Shown here in pieces: positions 1-6,255 of a stretch of 10,342 nt of DNA. A model generated the notes under the pieces. The model was not told the origin of the DNA. It saw only the letters and a program-made list of their open reading frames with translations, and ran no database searches. Made by a program: the position numbers and the translations under genes. The stretch comes from JBBDRW01 sp040905265 (GTDB taxonomy: Bacteria; Bacteroidota; Rhodothermia; Balneolales; Balneolaceae), in assembly GCA_040905265.1 (NCBI GenBank), contig JBBDRW010000036.1:1-10342 (forward strand). The letters are read 5' to 3'. Numbering within the stretch: the stretch's first letter is position 1; each line of letters begins with the position of its first letter.

Positions 1-80
1 CTCCCTTTGAACTCCGTCAGGGTCGGAAGGCAGCAGCGGTAGAAGGTCGTAGCGGTGTGATATGGGTCGCTTGCCCCTAT
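1..80 (+). ncRNA. ffs: Bacterial small SRP RNA (4.5S type), 3' part
   Basis: This is the RNA of the signal recognition particle, which binds Ffh and helps deliver nascent membrane and secreted proteins to FtsY at the inner membrane. The diagnostic apical domain is plain: GTCAGG (16-21), then a short stem closed by the GGAA tetraloop (25-28), then GGCAGCAGC (29-37). This matches the conserved asymmetric and symmetric loops that Ffh recognises. The remaining bases to about 78 are the returning strand of the long helix and end in GCTTGCCCC (69-77). The 5' strand, which should start with the complement of that end, lies before the window, so the gene is partial. There is no Alu domain after the apical loop, which suits the short bacterial type. 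The exact 3' end is uncertain by a few bases. Confidence 0.9.
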
Positions 81-86
81 TTTTTT
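61..86 (+). terminator. Intrinsic terminator of the SRP RNA gene
   Basis: The GC-rich 3' end of the SRP RNA (CTTGCCCC, 70-77) is followed by a run of seven T at 80-86. The terminator stem is probably the terminal helix of the SRP RNA itself, whose other strand lies outside the window. Only a weak local stem (GGG 64-66 with CCC 74-76) is visible inside it. The T run is also the complement of the last two lysine codons of the convergent oxidoreductase gene. Confidence 0.65.
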
Positions 87-1030
87 GAGGCGATATCGTC
101 TGCAATATGTTCGGCATGGATACGGGTGTTTTCGATGAACAGGCTGTTCGTATCCATACCGCCACATACGACTCCGGCCACATAAATTCCTTTCCGGTTG
201 GTTTCGAGCGTTTCACTGTTAAAAACCGGCATTCTTTTCTCGTCACGGGTCAGTTCGATCCCAAACTTCTCCATAAGGTCAAAGTGTGGCCGGTACCCGG
301 TCATCGCCAGTACAAAGTCGTTTTCAATAGCTACCTCTCCGTCCGGTGTCTCCAGGAGGACATCCTGTTCACGGATCTCTTTTACTTCAGATTGGAAAAA
401 AGCGCGAATGGAGCCCTCTTTGATGCGGTTCTCGATATCCGGTTTGACCCAGTATTTGACCCGGTCACTAATTCCGGGTCCACGTACTGCCATAGTGACT
501 TCGGCGTTGCAACGGTAGGTCTCCAGAGCCACATCTACTGCCGAATTCGCTGCTCCGACAACCAGGACTTTCTGCCACGCATATGCATGCGGATCTCGAT
601 AGTAGTGTGTAACCTTGGGCAGCGTTTCCCCCGGAATGTCCATCAGGTTCGGGAGTCCGTAAAATCCGGTCGCAACCACAATTTTATCTGACTTCCAGCT
701 GTCCCTGGTCGTTCTCACGGTATAATTTCCATCCGACCCTTTAACAGAGGTCACCTCTTCGTAGAGCCGTATCGGTAGTTCGTAATGTTCAGCGGCACGC
801 CGGTAATACTCCAGAGCTTCTGCCCGGGTCGGTTTATGACCGTGCGAAATAAAGGGAATATCCCCGATTTCCAGGCGGTCCGATGTGGAAAAGAAGGTCA
901 TGTTTACCGGGTAGTGATAGAGGGAATTGACAAGGCATCCCCGTTCCACAATTCGAAAAGGAACTCCTCTCTTCTGAAGTGCGATACCGGTTGCAAGGCC
1001 GATGGGTCCTGCACCTACAATGGTTACCAT
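77..1030 (-). CDS. ypdA: YpdA-family FAD/NAD(P)-dependent oxidoreductase (putative bacillithiol disulfide reductase)
   Basis: A 317-residue cytosolic flavoprotein. In Firmicutes, YpdA (Bdr) is the NADPH-dependent reductase proposed to recycle bacillithiol disulfide. Visible motifs are the N-terminal FAD loop GAGPIG (6-11), the ATG motif at 120-122, a second nucleotide loop GAANSA (159-164) for NAD(P)H, and the C-terminal flavin-binding stretch GIYVAG (281-286) with FIEN (298-301). The FFSTSDRLEIGD block (46-57) and the overall length fit the family. The start at 1030 is chosen because AGGAG sits 8 nt upstream and the GAGPIG loop begins at residue 6, as expected; the frame stays open to 1237, but that extension overlaps the upstream gene. 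Firmicute YpdA carries a cysteine inside the first loop (GGGPCG); here it is isoleucine (I10). It lies 4 nt downstream of the membrane-protein gene and is probably co-translated with it. The substrate is not proven. Confidence 0.85.
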   Translation of the reverse strand: MVTIVGAGPIGLATGIALQKRGVPFRIVERGCLVNSLYHYPVNMTFFSTSDRLEIGDIPFISHGHKPTRAEALEYYRRAAEHYELPIRLYEEVTSVKGSDGNYTVRTTRDSWKSDKIVVATGFYGLPNLMDIPGETLPKVTHYYRDPHAYAWQKVLVVGAANSAVDVALETYRCNAEVTMAVRGPGISDRVKYWVKPDIENRIKEGSIRAFFQSEVKEIREQDVLLETPDGEVAIENDFVLAMTGYRPHFDLMEKFGIELTRDEKRMPVFNSETLETNRKGIYVAGVVCGGMDTNSLFIENTRIHAEHIADDIASKK

Positions 1031-1034
1031 ATGT

Positions 1035-1436
1035 TTAGCTCCTGATTTTTTCCAGATAGAGGTGGTGTTCCCGCTTTCCGGCTCGTTTGCCGAAGTATCC
1101 ACCCAGCCCACAGGTAAATGCGAGAACGATAGCTGTGATATACCGGGAGCTGCCAATCTCCTCACTGATCCACAATAGCCATGCGGCAGCCGGTAGAAAA
1201 ATAAGCAGAGCGAGGACAAAATGAAGGATCGTTTCACCGTGGACTTTACGGATGAACCGTTTTACCACAAAATAGGTAAAGTTCAGGTAGATCAGACCGA
1301 ATGCGAACAGGGCGGCCAGCCCGATCCAGCCCGGGTCATTGATGAAGACCAAAAAGCTGTTGGTGAAAACGACAATTGCCAGTGAGATCATTATGACCCA
1401 TGTTGAATAGGCGAAAAGTCGGGCTGCTTGTGTCAT
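1035..1436 (-). CDS. Small four-helix integral membrane protein of unknown function
   Basis: I do not recognise a family for this 133-residue protein. Four hydrophobic segments are clear, at about 11-32, 37-58, 68-90 and 98-117. Short basic loops follow the second segment (KRFIRKVH, 59-66) and the fourth (KRAGKREHH, 117-125). The tail is charged and there is no cleavable signal peptide. The start at 1436 has no convincing Shine-Dalgarno sequence, but an internal start at residue 15 or 17 would cut into the first helix. Its stop lies 4 nt before the ypdA start, and the ypdA ribosome-binding site is embedded in its last codons, so the two are probably translated together. That pairing hints at a shared redox or membrane task, but nothing in the sequence shows a function. 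Confidence 0.75.
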   Translation of the reverse strand: MTQAARLFAYSTWVIMISLAIVVFTNSFLVFINDPGWIGLAALFAFGLIYLNFTYFVVKRFIRKVHGETILHFVLALLIFLPAAAWLLWISEEIGSSRYITAIVLAFTCGLGGYFGKRAGKREHHLYLEKIRS

Positions 1437-1462
1437 GAAATCAGGTTGAGTTTGATAGTTAT

Positions 1463-1475
1463 GGGCCTGCGGCCC
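1463..1475. repeat. Short GC hairpin between the envC-like gene and the membrane-protein gene
   Basis: A perfect inverted repeat, GGGCC-TGC-GGCCC, lies in the 58-nt gap after the EnvC-like gene. No T run follows it in the minus-strand direction, so it is not a textbook terminator. It could be a weak attenuator or an mRNA processing or stability site within the operon, or it could be chance. Confidence 0.35.
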
Positions 1476-1494
1476 GGTTATGGGTGTCTTATAC

Positions 1495-2820
1495 TCAGGG
1501 AGTATTGCGCTGGATCCACTCCTCCGGATTCAGGTTTTGTGTCCCCTCCCGGACCAGAAAGAAGAGAACCTCTCCCCGTACGGAGTTCTCATCCCCGGAG
1601 AGGCCGATCACATCCCCCTGACGGAGAACACTTCCCCGGCTGACAAAAATATCATGTAGGTTTCCATAGACCGTATAATAGCGGCCGTGGCTGACAATCA
1701 CCATATTTCCGAAGCCGGGGCCGGGCTGAACCGCAATGACATAGCCGTCATGTACCACCCGGACCTGGGATTGCGCCGGTACGGCGATGTCAATGCCCGG
1801 AATATCTGTCCGGGTATTGAACACCGGGTGGACACGTACACCGAATTTTTCAGTAATGGTTCCGCCGCTGACCGGCCAGGGGAGTTGTCCCCTGGAAGAG
1901 GAAAAAGAGACTTCATACGCACTCAGCTCTTCATCGCTGACAGCCGCAGTGCGTGCAGCCGGCTGCGAGTAGCGCGCAATTGCGGCTTCCCTTTCCGACT
2001 CATCCTCAATCTCTTCCGCTGCAGCCAGTTGTCGCAGACGTTCTTCTTCAGCTCGCCTCAGTCGCTCCTCCTCCTCGATCGAGGCGGTCAATGCGTCATT
2101 GAGCTGGGTCAGTTCCCTCTCTACGGTCGTGAGTTGATCCTGCAGATTGTCCCGGTCCCGCTGCAGAAGCCGGATATTCTCCATCTGCTGTTGTTCCTGT
2201 CGTGACAGTTCCTCTTTCTCGTTTTCAATCTCTGCAAGAATCGTCTCATTTCGTTGCTGTGTGTCGATCAGGTCACCCCGGTTCTCCACAAGGTCCGCCT
2301 GAGTCTGCTCGATCTGTCGGGTCTGCTCAGTGAGGTGCCGGTCGAAAAGGGTGAGATAGTGAGATCGGACAAGTAGCTGGTTGATCGACTCTGCTGTCAG
2401 TATCAGGGCAAGTTCTGTAGTACGGCCATGTTTGTAGAGGTAGGTGAGGGTCGATTTGTACTCCTCCACCAGCCGGGCCAGCTCACGTTCGAGTTCTTCA
2501 ATATTCTCTGTTATGAGCCGGATCTCTGCAACGACATCTCTCTGCTCCTGTTCCATCCTTCGAATCCGTTCATCCTGCAGGGCAATCAGTCGGGTCAGCT
2601 GTTCATACTGGCTGTACATCTCTTCATACCGCTCTGTCGAGAGCTCCAACCGGTTTTGGTAGATCTGTATCTGATCCTCCAGAGACTGGATTTCATTGCG
2701 GGTTGTCTCCTGACGTTCCAGAATTTCCGCCCTGCGCTGTTCATAACTCGACTGGGCGAAGAGTGGGTGGCCGCCGGTAAGTAGCAGAAAAGCAGTGAGC
2801 AGAATGAGTCGGGCAGTCAT
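1495..2820 (-). CDS. EnvC-like murein hydrolase activator (coiled coil plus degenerate LytM/M23 domain)
   Basis: A 441-residue exported protein. It has a signal peptide (about 1-22, probably cut before QSSYEQ), a long glutamate/glutamine/arginine-rich coiled coil (about 24-270), a low-complexity linker, and a C-terminal LytM fold (about 320-435). Active M23 enzymes bind zinc through HxxxD and HxH. Here the first histidine is I340 (motif IPGID, only D344 kept), the TxYxHL histidine is N387, and HLH is V418-L-F420. The domain should therefore not cut peptidoglycan. EnvC and NlpD of proteobacteria are likewise inactive and switch on N-acetylmuramoyl-L-alanine amidases at the septum, which is the likely role here in the periplasm. 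The start is fixed by an ATGA overlap with the upstream DUF4292 gene; there is no Shine-Dalgarno sequence, so translation probably reinitiates. The partner amidase is not in the window. Confidence 0.88.
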   Translation of the reverse strand: MTARLILLTAFLLLTGGHPLFAQSSYEQRRAEILERQETTRNEIQSLEDQIQIYQNRLELSTERYEEMYSQYEQLTRLIALQDERIRRMEQEQRDVVAEIRLITENIEELERELARLVEEYKSTLTYLYKHGRTTELALILTAESINQLLVRSHYLTLFDRHLTEQTRQIEQTQADLVENRGDLIDTQQRNETILAEIENEKEELSRQEQQQMENIRLLQRDRDNLQDQLTTVERELTQLNDALTASIEEEERLRRAEEERLRQLAAAEEIEDESEREAAIARYSQPAARTAAVSDEELSAYEVSFSSSRGQLPWPVSGGTITEKFGVRVHPVFNTRTDIPGIDIAVPAQSQVRVVHDGYVIAVQPGPGFGNMVIVSHGRYYTVYGNLHDIFVSRGSVLRQGDVIGLSGDENSVRGEVLFFLVREGTQNLNPEEWIQRNTP

Positions 2821-3587
2821 AGTCTCAGAATGCGAATATCTTCCGGGATCGGTATCGCCATCTCCGGTAGTGCCGGGTTGGCTTCCAGTTGCTGAACCAA
2901 AAAAGTGACTCTTGAAGATTCATCAGCACTAAAAATGGTGATTTTTCTCGGCAGATAAAAACCGTCCAGCAAATGGTACTCTTCATAGAGAATCCGTCGA
3001 TAGGGCAGTTCGGACTGGCTGGATGCTTCAACCTCCAAAATCTGGCCGTTATTCTTGTCGGTTATGATCCGGGTTTCGTCTCCGGTAATAACAATGTAGA
3101 ATCTGCTGTCCTCCAGGATCCGGTCGACCCGGCCCGCCGAGAGAGGGTAGTGGAACAGATCCATCAGGTTAATCGTCGTCAGTGCACCGACCTGTGTGAG
3201 GTTTCCATTCCGGAGGGAGACTTTCTCGGCAATTTGATCCACCCGGTTATAGATCAAAACCGAGTCCTCTTGTACCAGAATCTGCGCACCTTCAATGCCA
3301 AGCCGGTTCCGGATGGTTACCAGGCTCTCAGTCTGGTTTGAATGAAAGGTGAGTGTAACACGGTCGCTGCCACCCGGCTGGCTGATTAGCGCCCGTCCGC
3401 TTCCGGAGAGGGTTGTCAGTGAACTGCTGTAATCAGGCACAAGATCCCTCAGTTCCCGGACGGTAAGATCGGACTCCTCCAGCTCTCCAGTTTCGATCAG
3501 TTGTGGTGTCCGACAGCCGGTGAATGCCAACAGGGCCAGTGAAGCGGTAATCAATAAATTCTTCAGATAGGATCTGTGTCCGATCAT
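2817..3587 (-). CDS. DUF4292-type lipoprotein
   Basis: A 256-residue predicted lipoprotein. A basic start and hydrophobic helix (residues 8-22) lead to the lipobox FTGC, with the lipidated cysteine at C25. The mature part is rich in beta-strand patterns and contains the LSGSGRA segment and repeated LTxFHS- or VTIRNR-like strands seen in DUF4292 proteins. As I recall, this family resembles the LolA/LolB lipoprotein-carrier fold, so it may bind lipid or a lipoprotein, but that is not shown here. R26 follows the cysteine, so no inner-membrane retention signal of the E. coli type is present. It overlaps both neighbours by four bases (ATGA at each end), which ties its synthesis to the TPR protein and the EnvC-like protein. 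The same trio is common in Bacteroidota. The function within the trio is unknown. Confidence 0.8.
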   Translation of the reverse strand: MIGHRSYLKNLLITASLALLAFTGCRTPQLIETGELEESDLTVRELRDLVPDYSSSLTTLSGSGRALISQPGGSDRVTLTFHSNQTESLVTIRNRLGIEGAQILVQEDSVLIYNRVDQIAEKVSLRNGNLTQVGALTTINLMDLFHYPLSAGRVDRILEDSRFYIVITGDETRIITDKNNGQILEVEASSQSELPYRRILYEEYHLLDGFYLPRKITIFSADESSRVTFLVQQLEANPALPEMAIPIPEDIRILRL

Positions 3588-5287
3588 TCTTCTATTTTTT
3601 CCATCAGCCAGGTTCGCCCGGGGTCTTCTTCCAGGGCTTTATTCCACCAGTGCAGAGCTTCATCCATTTCTCCCAACTCTTCATACACATCCCCAAGATG
3701 TTCCAGAACTTCAGCACTTGCACTGCCGGTTTCAATGGATGCATGGATGTATTCAAGGGCTTTCTCAAGCTCTCCAAGTTTGAAATAGATCCAGCCAGCT
3801 GTATCAAGATAGGCGGCATTTTCAGGCTCGATGCTCAACGATTTCAAGGACATCTCTTCGGCATCTTTCAGCCGTTCTTCCCGTTCCGACAGGTAATATG
3901 CATAATTGTTAAGTGCATTGTGGTTGTTGCTGTCCAGGCGAATCGCAGATTCATATGCATCTACAGCATCATCCCAGCGGTCCAGGTCCATGTAGGTGTC
4001 GGCAAGAGTGTTGAAGATGACCGATCGGAAACTGCTTCTTGCCGGAGAGAGGGTTGCATCTTCCAGCCAGCCGGCAGCGGATTCATGCTCGCCGGTGAGC
4101 ATCAGTGAGGCTCCGGTAAAGAATTGAATGAATGCGTCGTCAGATACGTGTTCAGAGGCCTCTTTTCCCGCTTCTATGACCTGTTCATATTTGCCGGCAC
4201 TGAACATGAGCTGCAATTTCTGTTGCCATGCTTCGGCCATCTCCGGCATCACCCGTGTCGCTTCCGAAAGTTTATTGATCGCCTCTTCAGTCTCATTTCG
4301 ATTCAGGTGAAACTCGGCGGCAAGCAGGTGGCCGTTACCATAGTCCGGTTCAAGGTCACTTAGTGTATTGAGGACTCTTCGAGTCTGTTCAGTGAGCGTA
4401 TCCTGGTTGGGGAATGATTGCTGCTGACTGTAGATAAACCGTGCAAGCTCCATTTTTTGAGAGGGAGAGATAAGCGGATCTTCGATCATGGTGACGAAGG
4501 TGTTTCCGAGCCGGTCCCAGTCCGACTCCTGAATGTAGAGATCCGCCAGAAGGATCAATGTCTCCGGATTTCTCGGGTTTCGCTCCCTGGCCAGTTCAAG
4601 TATGGCGACCGCCTTTTCCCTGTCTCCCGATTCGAGGTAGTGCTGGCTCAGCGTATGGAGAACATTCAGATTGTCCGGTTCGATCTCTTTCAGCCGCAGC
4701 AGTACTGAAGTGGCAGAGTCCCTGAGCCCTGCCTCCATGTAATTCTGATAGCGGTACATATGAATTTCACTGTTGTCACCACGGATTGAGAGAATATGTC
4801 CGTAAATTTTATTGGCCTCCTGGTACTCTTCACGGGAGGAGTAGAGCGAGGCGAGCCTCAGGAGGATGTCCAGATCGTTCGGGTGCTGAGCACGGGCGGT
4901 CTCAAGCGTCTCGACTGTAGCATTGTTTCTGCCCGCCTGCCGGTAGATAGAGGCGAGCAGGAGGTAGTACCACTTGTTTTCCGGATCGATTTCAACCGCC
5001 TGTTCGGCATAGTAGACTGCGTTAACAAGGTCTCCGGTTGCGAAATAAGCGTCTGCAAGTGCATAGTTGATGCCTGCCTGATCCGGAAGCCGAAGATAGG
5101 CGAGATTCAGATAGTCGAGAGCCTCTTCAAACTCCTCATTTTCGAAAGCATGGACGCCCTGGATAAAATAATTCATTGCCTCGTTCTCCTCTGTCGGTGT
5201 GAGCGGGCTGGAAACATCCTGGGCAGCACCTCTCAGCGGCAGGAGGGAAAAAAGTGCCAGAACAAACAGATGGATCGTTTTACACAT
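3584..5287 (-). CDS. Exported tetratricopeptide-repeat protein
   Basis: A 567-residue protein with a signal peptide (M1 to about A22, ending GAAQ) followed almost entirely by TPR helices from about residue 33 to the C-terminus. The repeats are clearest near residues 35-105 (ALADAYFATGD, EQAVEIDPEN) and in the last 150 residues (NTLADTYMDLD, LGDVYEELGEMDEAL); I estimate 10-14 in all. TPR superhelices bind protein partners, so this is probably a periplasmic or outer-membrane scaffold. The frame stays open upstream to 5437, but the start at 5287 is chosen because it places the signal peptide at the N-terminus and the longer form would overlap the phosphatase gene. No Shine-Dalgarno sequence precedes it. 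Its stop overlaps the DUF4292 start by four bases. The partner is unknown; the operon suggests the EnvC-like protein or the lipoprotein. Confidence 0.87.
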   Translation of the reverse strand: MCKTIHLFVLALFSLLPLRGAAQDVSSPLTPTEENEAMNYFIQGVHAFENEEFEEALDYLNLAYLRLPDQAGINYALADAYFATGDLVNAVYYAEQAVEIDPENKWYYLLLASIYRQAGRNNATVETLETARAQHPNDLDILLRLASLYSSREEYQEANKIYGHILSIRGDNSEIHMYRYQNYMEAGLRDSATSVLLRLKEIEPDNLNVLHTLSQHYLESGDREKAVAILELARERNPRNPETLILLADLYIQESDWDRLGNTFVTMIEDPLISPSQKMELARFIYSQQQSFPNQDTLTEQTRRVLNTLSDLEPDYGNGHLLAAEFHLNRNETEEAINKLSEATRVMPEMAEAWQQKLQLMFSAGKYEQVIEAGKEASEHVSDDAFIQFFTGASLMLTGEHESAAGWLEDATLSPARSSFRSVIFNTLADTYMDLDRWDDAVDAYESAIRLDSNNHNALNNYAYYLSEREERLKDAEEMSLKSLSIEPENAAYLDTAGWIYFKLGELEKALEYIHASIETGSASAEVLEHLGDVYEELGEMDEALHWWNKALEEDPGRTWLMEKIEE

Positions 5288-5357
5288 AGATAAAGTACTG
5301 AAAAGTCCGAATCGGCTGCAGGAGATCGAACACCGGTGCAAGGTCCTGTCACCGTGC

Positions 5358-5374
5358 TGCAATAACGTATTGCA
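5358..5374. repeat. Inverted repeat upstream of the TPR gene (possible operator)
   Basis: TGCAATA-ACG-TATTGCA is a perfect 7-bp inverted repeat with a 3-base centre, lying about 70 nt before the TPR start in the 142-nt gap after the phosphatase gene. An 8-bp palindrome, CACCGGTG, lies nearby at 5331-5338. Short AT-rich arms with a small centre suit a dimeric regulator's binding site better than a terminator, since no T run follows on either strand. I could not identify a -35/-10 pair around it, so this is a weak call. Confidence 0.3.
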
Positions 5375-5429
5375 CAGAATGGTTGGTATGATAGGGGAAA
5401 GATTGAATAAATGACAGGGATGTTGCTCA

Positions 5430-5939
5430 CTATCCACCCTTTTGAATTCTCTCCGTCAACTCTTTTAACAGCTGTTCGGAGCTTCGGTAGACGATCTGAA
5501 AAACGTTTTCAAATCCGGCCCGGCCTCCGTAATAGGGGTCCGGGACATTCCCGTCTTCCGGATGAGGATCGAAATCCCGCATCAATGTAATCTTGCCGGA
5601 GAACCGCTCGTTCCGGTCAAGCTGTTGCAGATTTCTGAGATTTTCCCGGTCCATCGCAAGAATCAGGTCAAACTCTTCGAAGTCGGCATACTCAAATCGA
5701 CGGGCCCTGGAGTGCAGGGTAATACCATGCTCATTGGCTGTTTGCTGGCTCTTGCTGTTGGCTCCTTCCCCGATATGAAACGCAGATGTCCCGGCGGAGT
5801 CGATGTAGAAGTAGGGATCCAGCCCGGCATCGGATACCAGATGTTGAAATACGCCTTCAGCGGTCGGGCTTCTGCAGATGTTCCCGAGGCAGACAAAGCA
5901 AATGGAGTACGGATTCTCTTTGGTAATGGTTCGGGTCAT
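5430..5939 (-). CDS. Low-molecular-weight protein tyrosine phosphatase
   Basis: A 169-residue cytosolic phosphatase. The N-terminal P-loop VCLGNICRSP holds the family signature C-x5-R-S, with nucleophile C17, R23 and S24. The DPYY motif near the C-terminus (D134-Y137) supplies the general acid aspartate D134 and the substrate-framing tyrosines. It is slightly longer than the usual 150-160 residues because of a short N-terminal extension. The enzyme removes phosphate from phosphotyrosine; in bacteria such enzymes often counteract tyrosine kinases that control capsule or exopolysaccharide export, but no kinase is visible here. The gene is first in the minus-strand block and is separated from the TPR gene by 142 nt, so it may or may not share that transcript. 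The start codon lacks a Shine-Dalgarno sequence. Confidence 0.93.
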   Translation of the reverse strand: MTRTITKENPYSICFVCLGNICRSPTAEGVFQHLVSDAGLDPYFYIDSAGTSAFHIGEGANSKSQQTANEHGITLHSRARRFEYADFEEFDLILAMDRENLRNLQQLDRNERFSGKITLMRDFDPHPEDGNVPDPYYGGRAGFENVFQIVYRSSEQLLKELTERIQKGG

Positions 5940-6035
5940 GGGTTTTCAGGTTATTTGACAGCTTGTAATTTGGCATCCGGGCAGGACACCGGCTCAATAT
6001 CGGGTAATTCTCTGAAAAGATCGAATCCAGGAGTC

Positions 6036-6140
6036 TGTCGGGAATATCTCTGTACATGTTCCCGATAACATGATATTTTGTCGCGCCCGAAACGGAAAGG
6101 GCCTTCAGCCCTTGTTTCGCGGGTGGCTGATTCGGCCGCC
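6036..6140 (+). other. Cluster of three hairpins in the divergent intergenic region (possible structured RNA or palindromic element)
   Basis: The 316-nt gap 5940-6255 holds three adjacent stem-loops. Hairpin 1 pairs TCGGGAA (6038-6044) with TTCCCGA (6059-6065) around a 14-nt loop and extends by G-U and U-A. Hairpin 2 is strongest: CGAAAC (6088-6093) and AAGGGC (6097-6102) pair perfectly with GCCCTT (6108-6113) and GTTTCG (6114-6119), with a 3-nt bulge and a CTTCA loop. Hairpin 3 pairs GGTGGC (6122-6127) with GCCGCC (6135-6140). The wobble pairs in hairpins 1 and 3 fold only if the plus strand is transcribed. A weak CATGC-ATC-GCATG repeat (6148-6160) and a T run (6166-6170) follow. I recognise no Rfam family. 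The rest of the gap shows nothing else except the ileS promoter candidate. Confidence 0.4.
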
Positions 6141-6188
6141 GGCATACATGCATCGCATGCGCAGGTTTTTCTTGTAAGGGTGGATAGA

Positions 6189-6218
6189 TTGGGTTTCATG
6201 ATTTATTCGTATATTTAG
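6189..6218 (+). promoter_or_regulatory. Possible ileS promoter (Bacteroidota-like)
   Basis: TTG at 6189-6191 and TATATTTAG at 6210-6218 resemble the -33 (TTG) and -7 (TAnnTTTG) boxes of Bacteroidota housekeeping promoters, with 18 nt between them. The match lies about 40 nt before the ileS start in an AT-rich stretch. It is a pattern match only; the last G of the -7 box is one base out of place. Confidence 0.35.
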
Positions 6219-6255
6219 AGTTTAATCAGTTTTTGAAAGCAGTCACATACCCGGT

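Noticed and set aside
1031..1237. N-terminal extension of the YpdA-like frame to an ATG at 1237
   Set aside because: The extension lies inside the membrane-protein gene, has no dinucleotide-fold character, and would push the FAD loop 69 residues inward. The ATG at 1030 has a good Shine-Dalgarno sequence.
1463..1475. Hairpin after the EnvC-like gene as an intrinsic terminator
   Set aside because: The stem is only 5 bp and the sequence after it in the minus direction is ATAACTATC, with no T run. The downstream genes continue on the same strand.
5288..5437. N-terminal extension of the TPR frame to an ATG at 5437
   Set aside because: It would overlap the phosphatase gene and bury the signal peptide 50 residues inside the protein.
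6118..6127. CGCGGGTGGC upstream of ileS as a possible T-box leader element
   Set aside because: A T-box needs the AGGGTGG-N-ACCGCG bulge, a specifier loop and a terminator/antiterminator switch before the gene. None of these is present, and T-boxes are typical of Firmicutes.
5951..6199. 82-codon minus-strand frame directly upstream of the phosphatase gene
   Set aside because: Its composition is odd (many Cys, Arg and Pro), it has no recognisable domain and no ribosome-binding site, and it runs through the hairpin cluster. An overlapping 98-codon frame (5857-6153) looks equally random. A small gene cannot be excluded, but there is no positive support.
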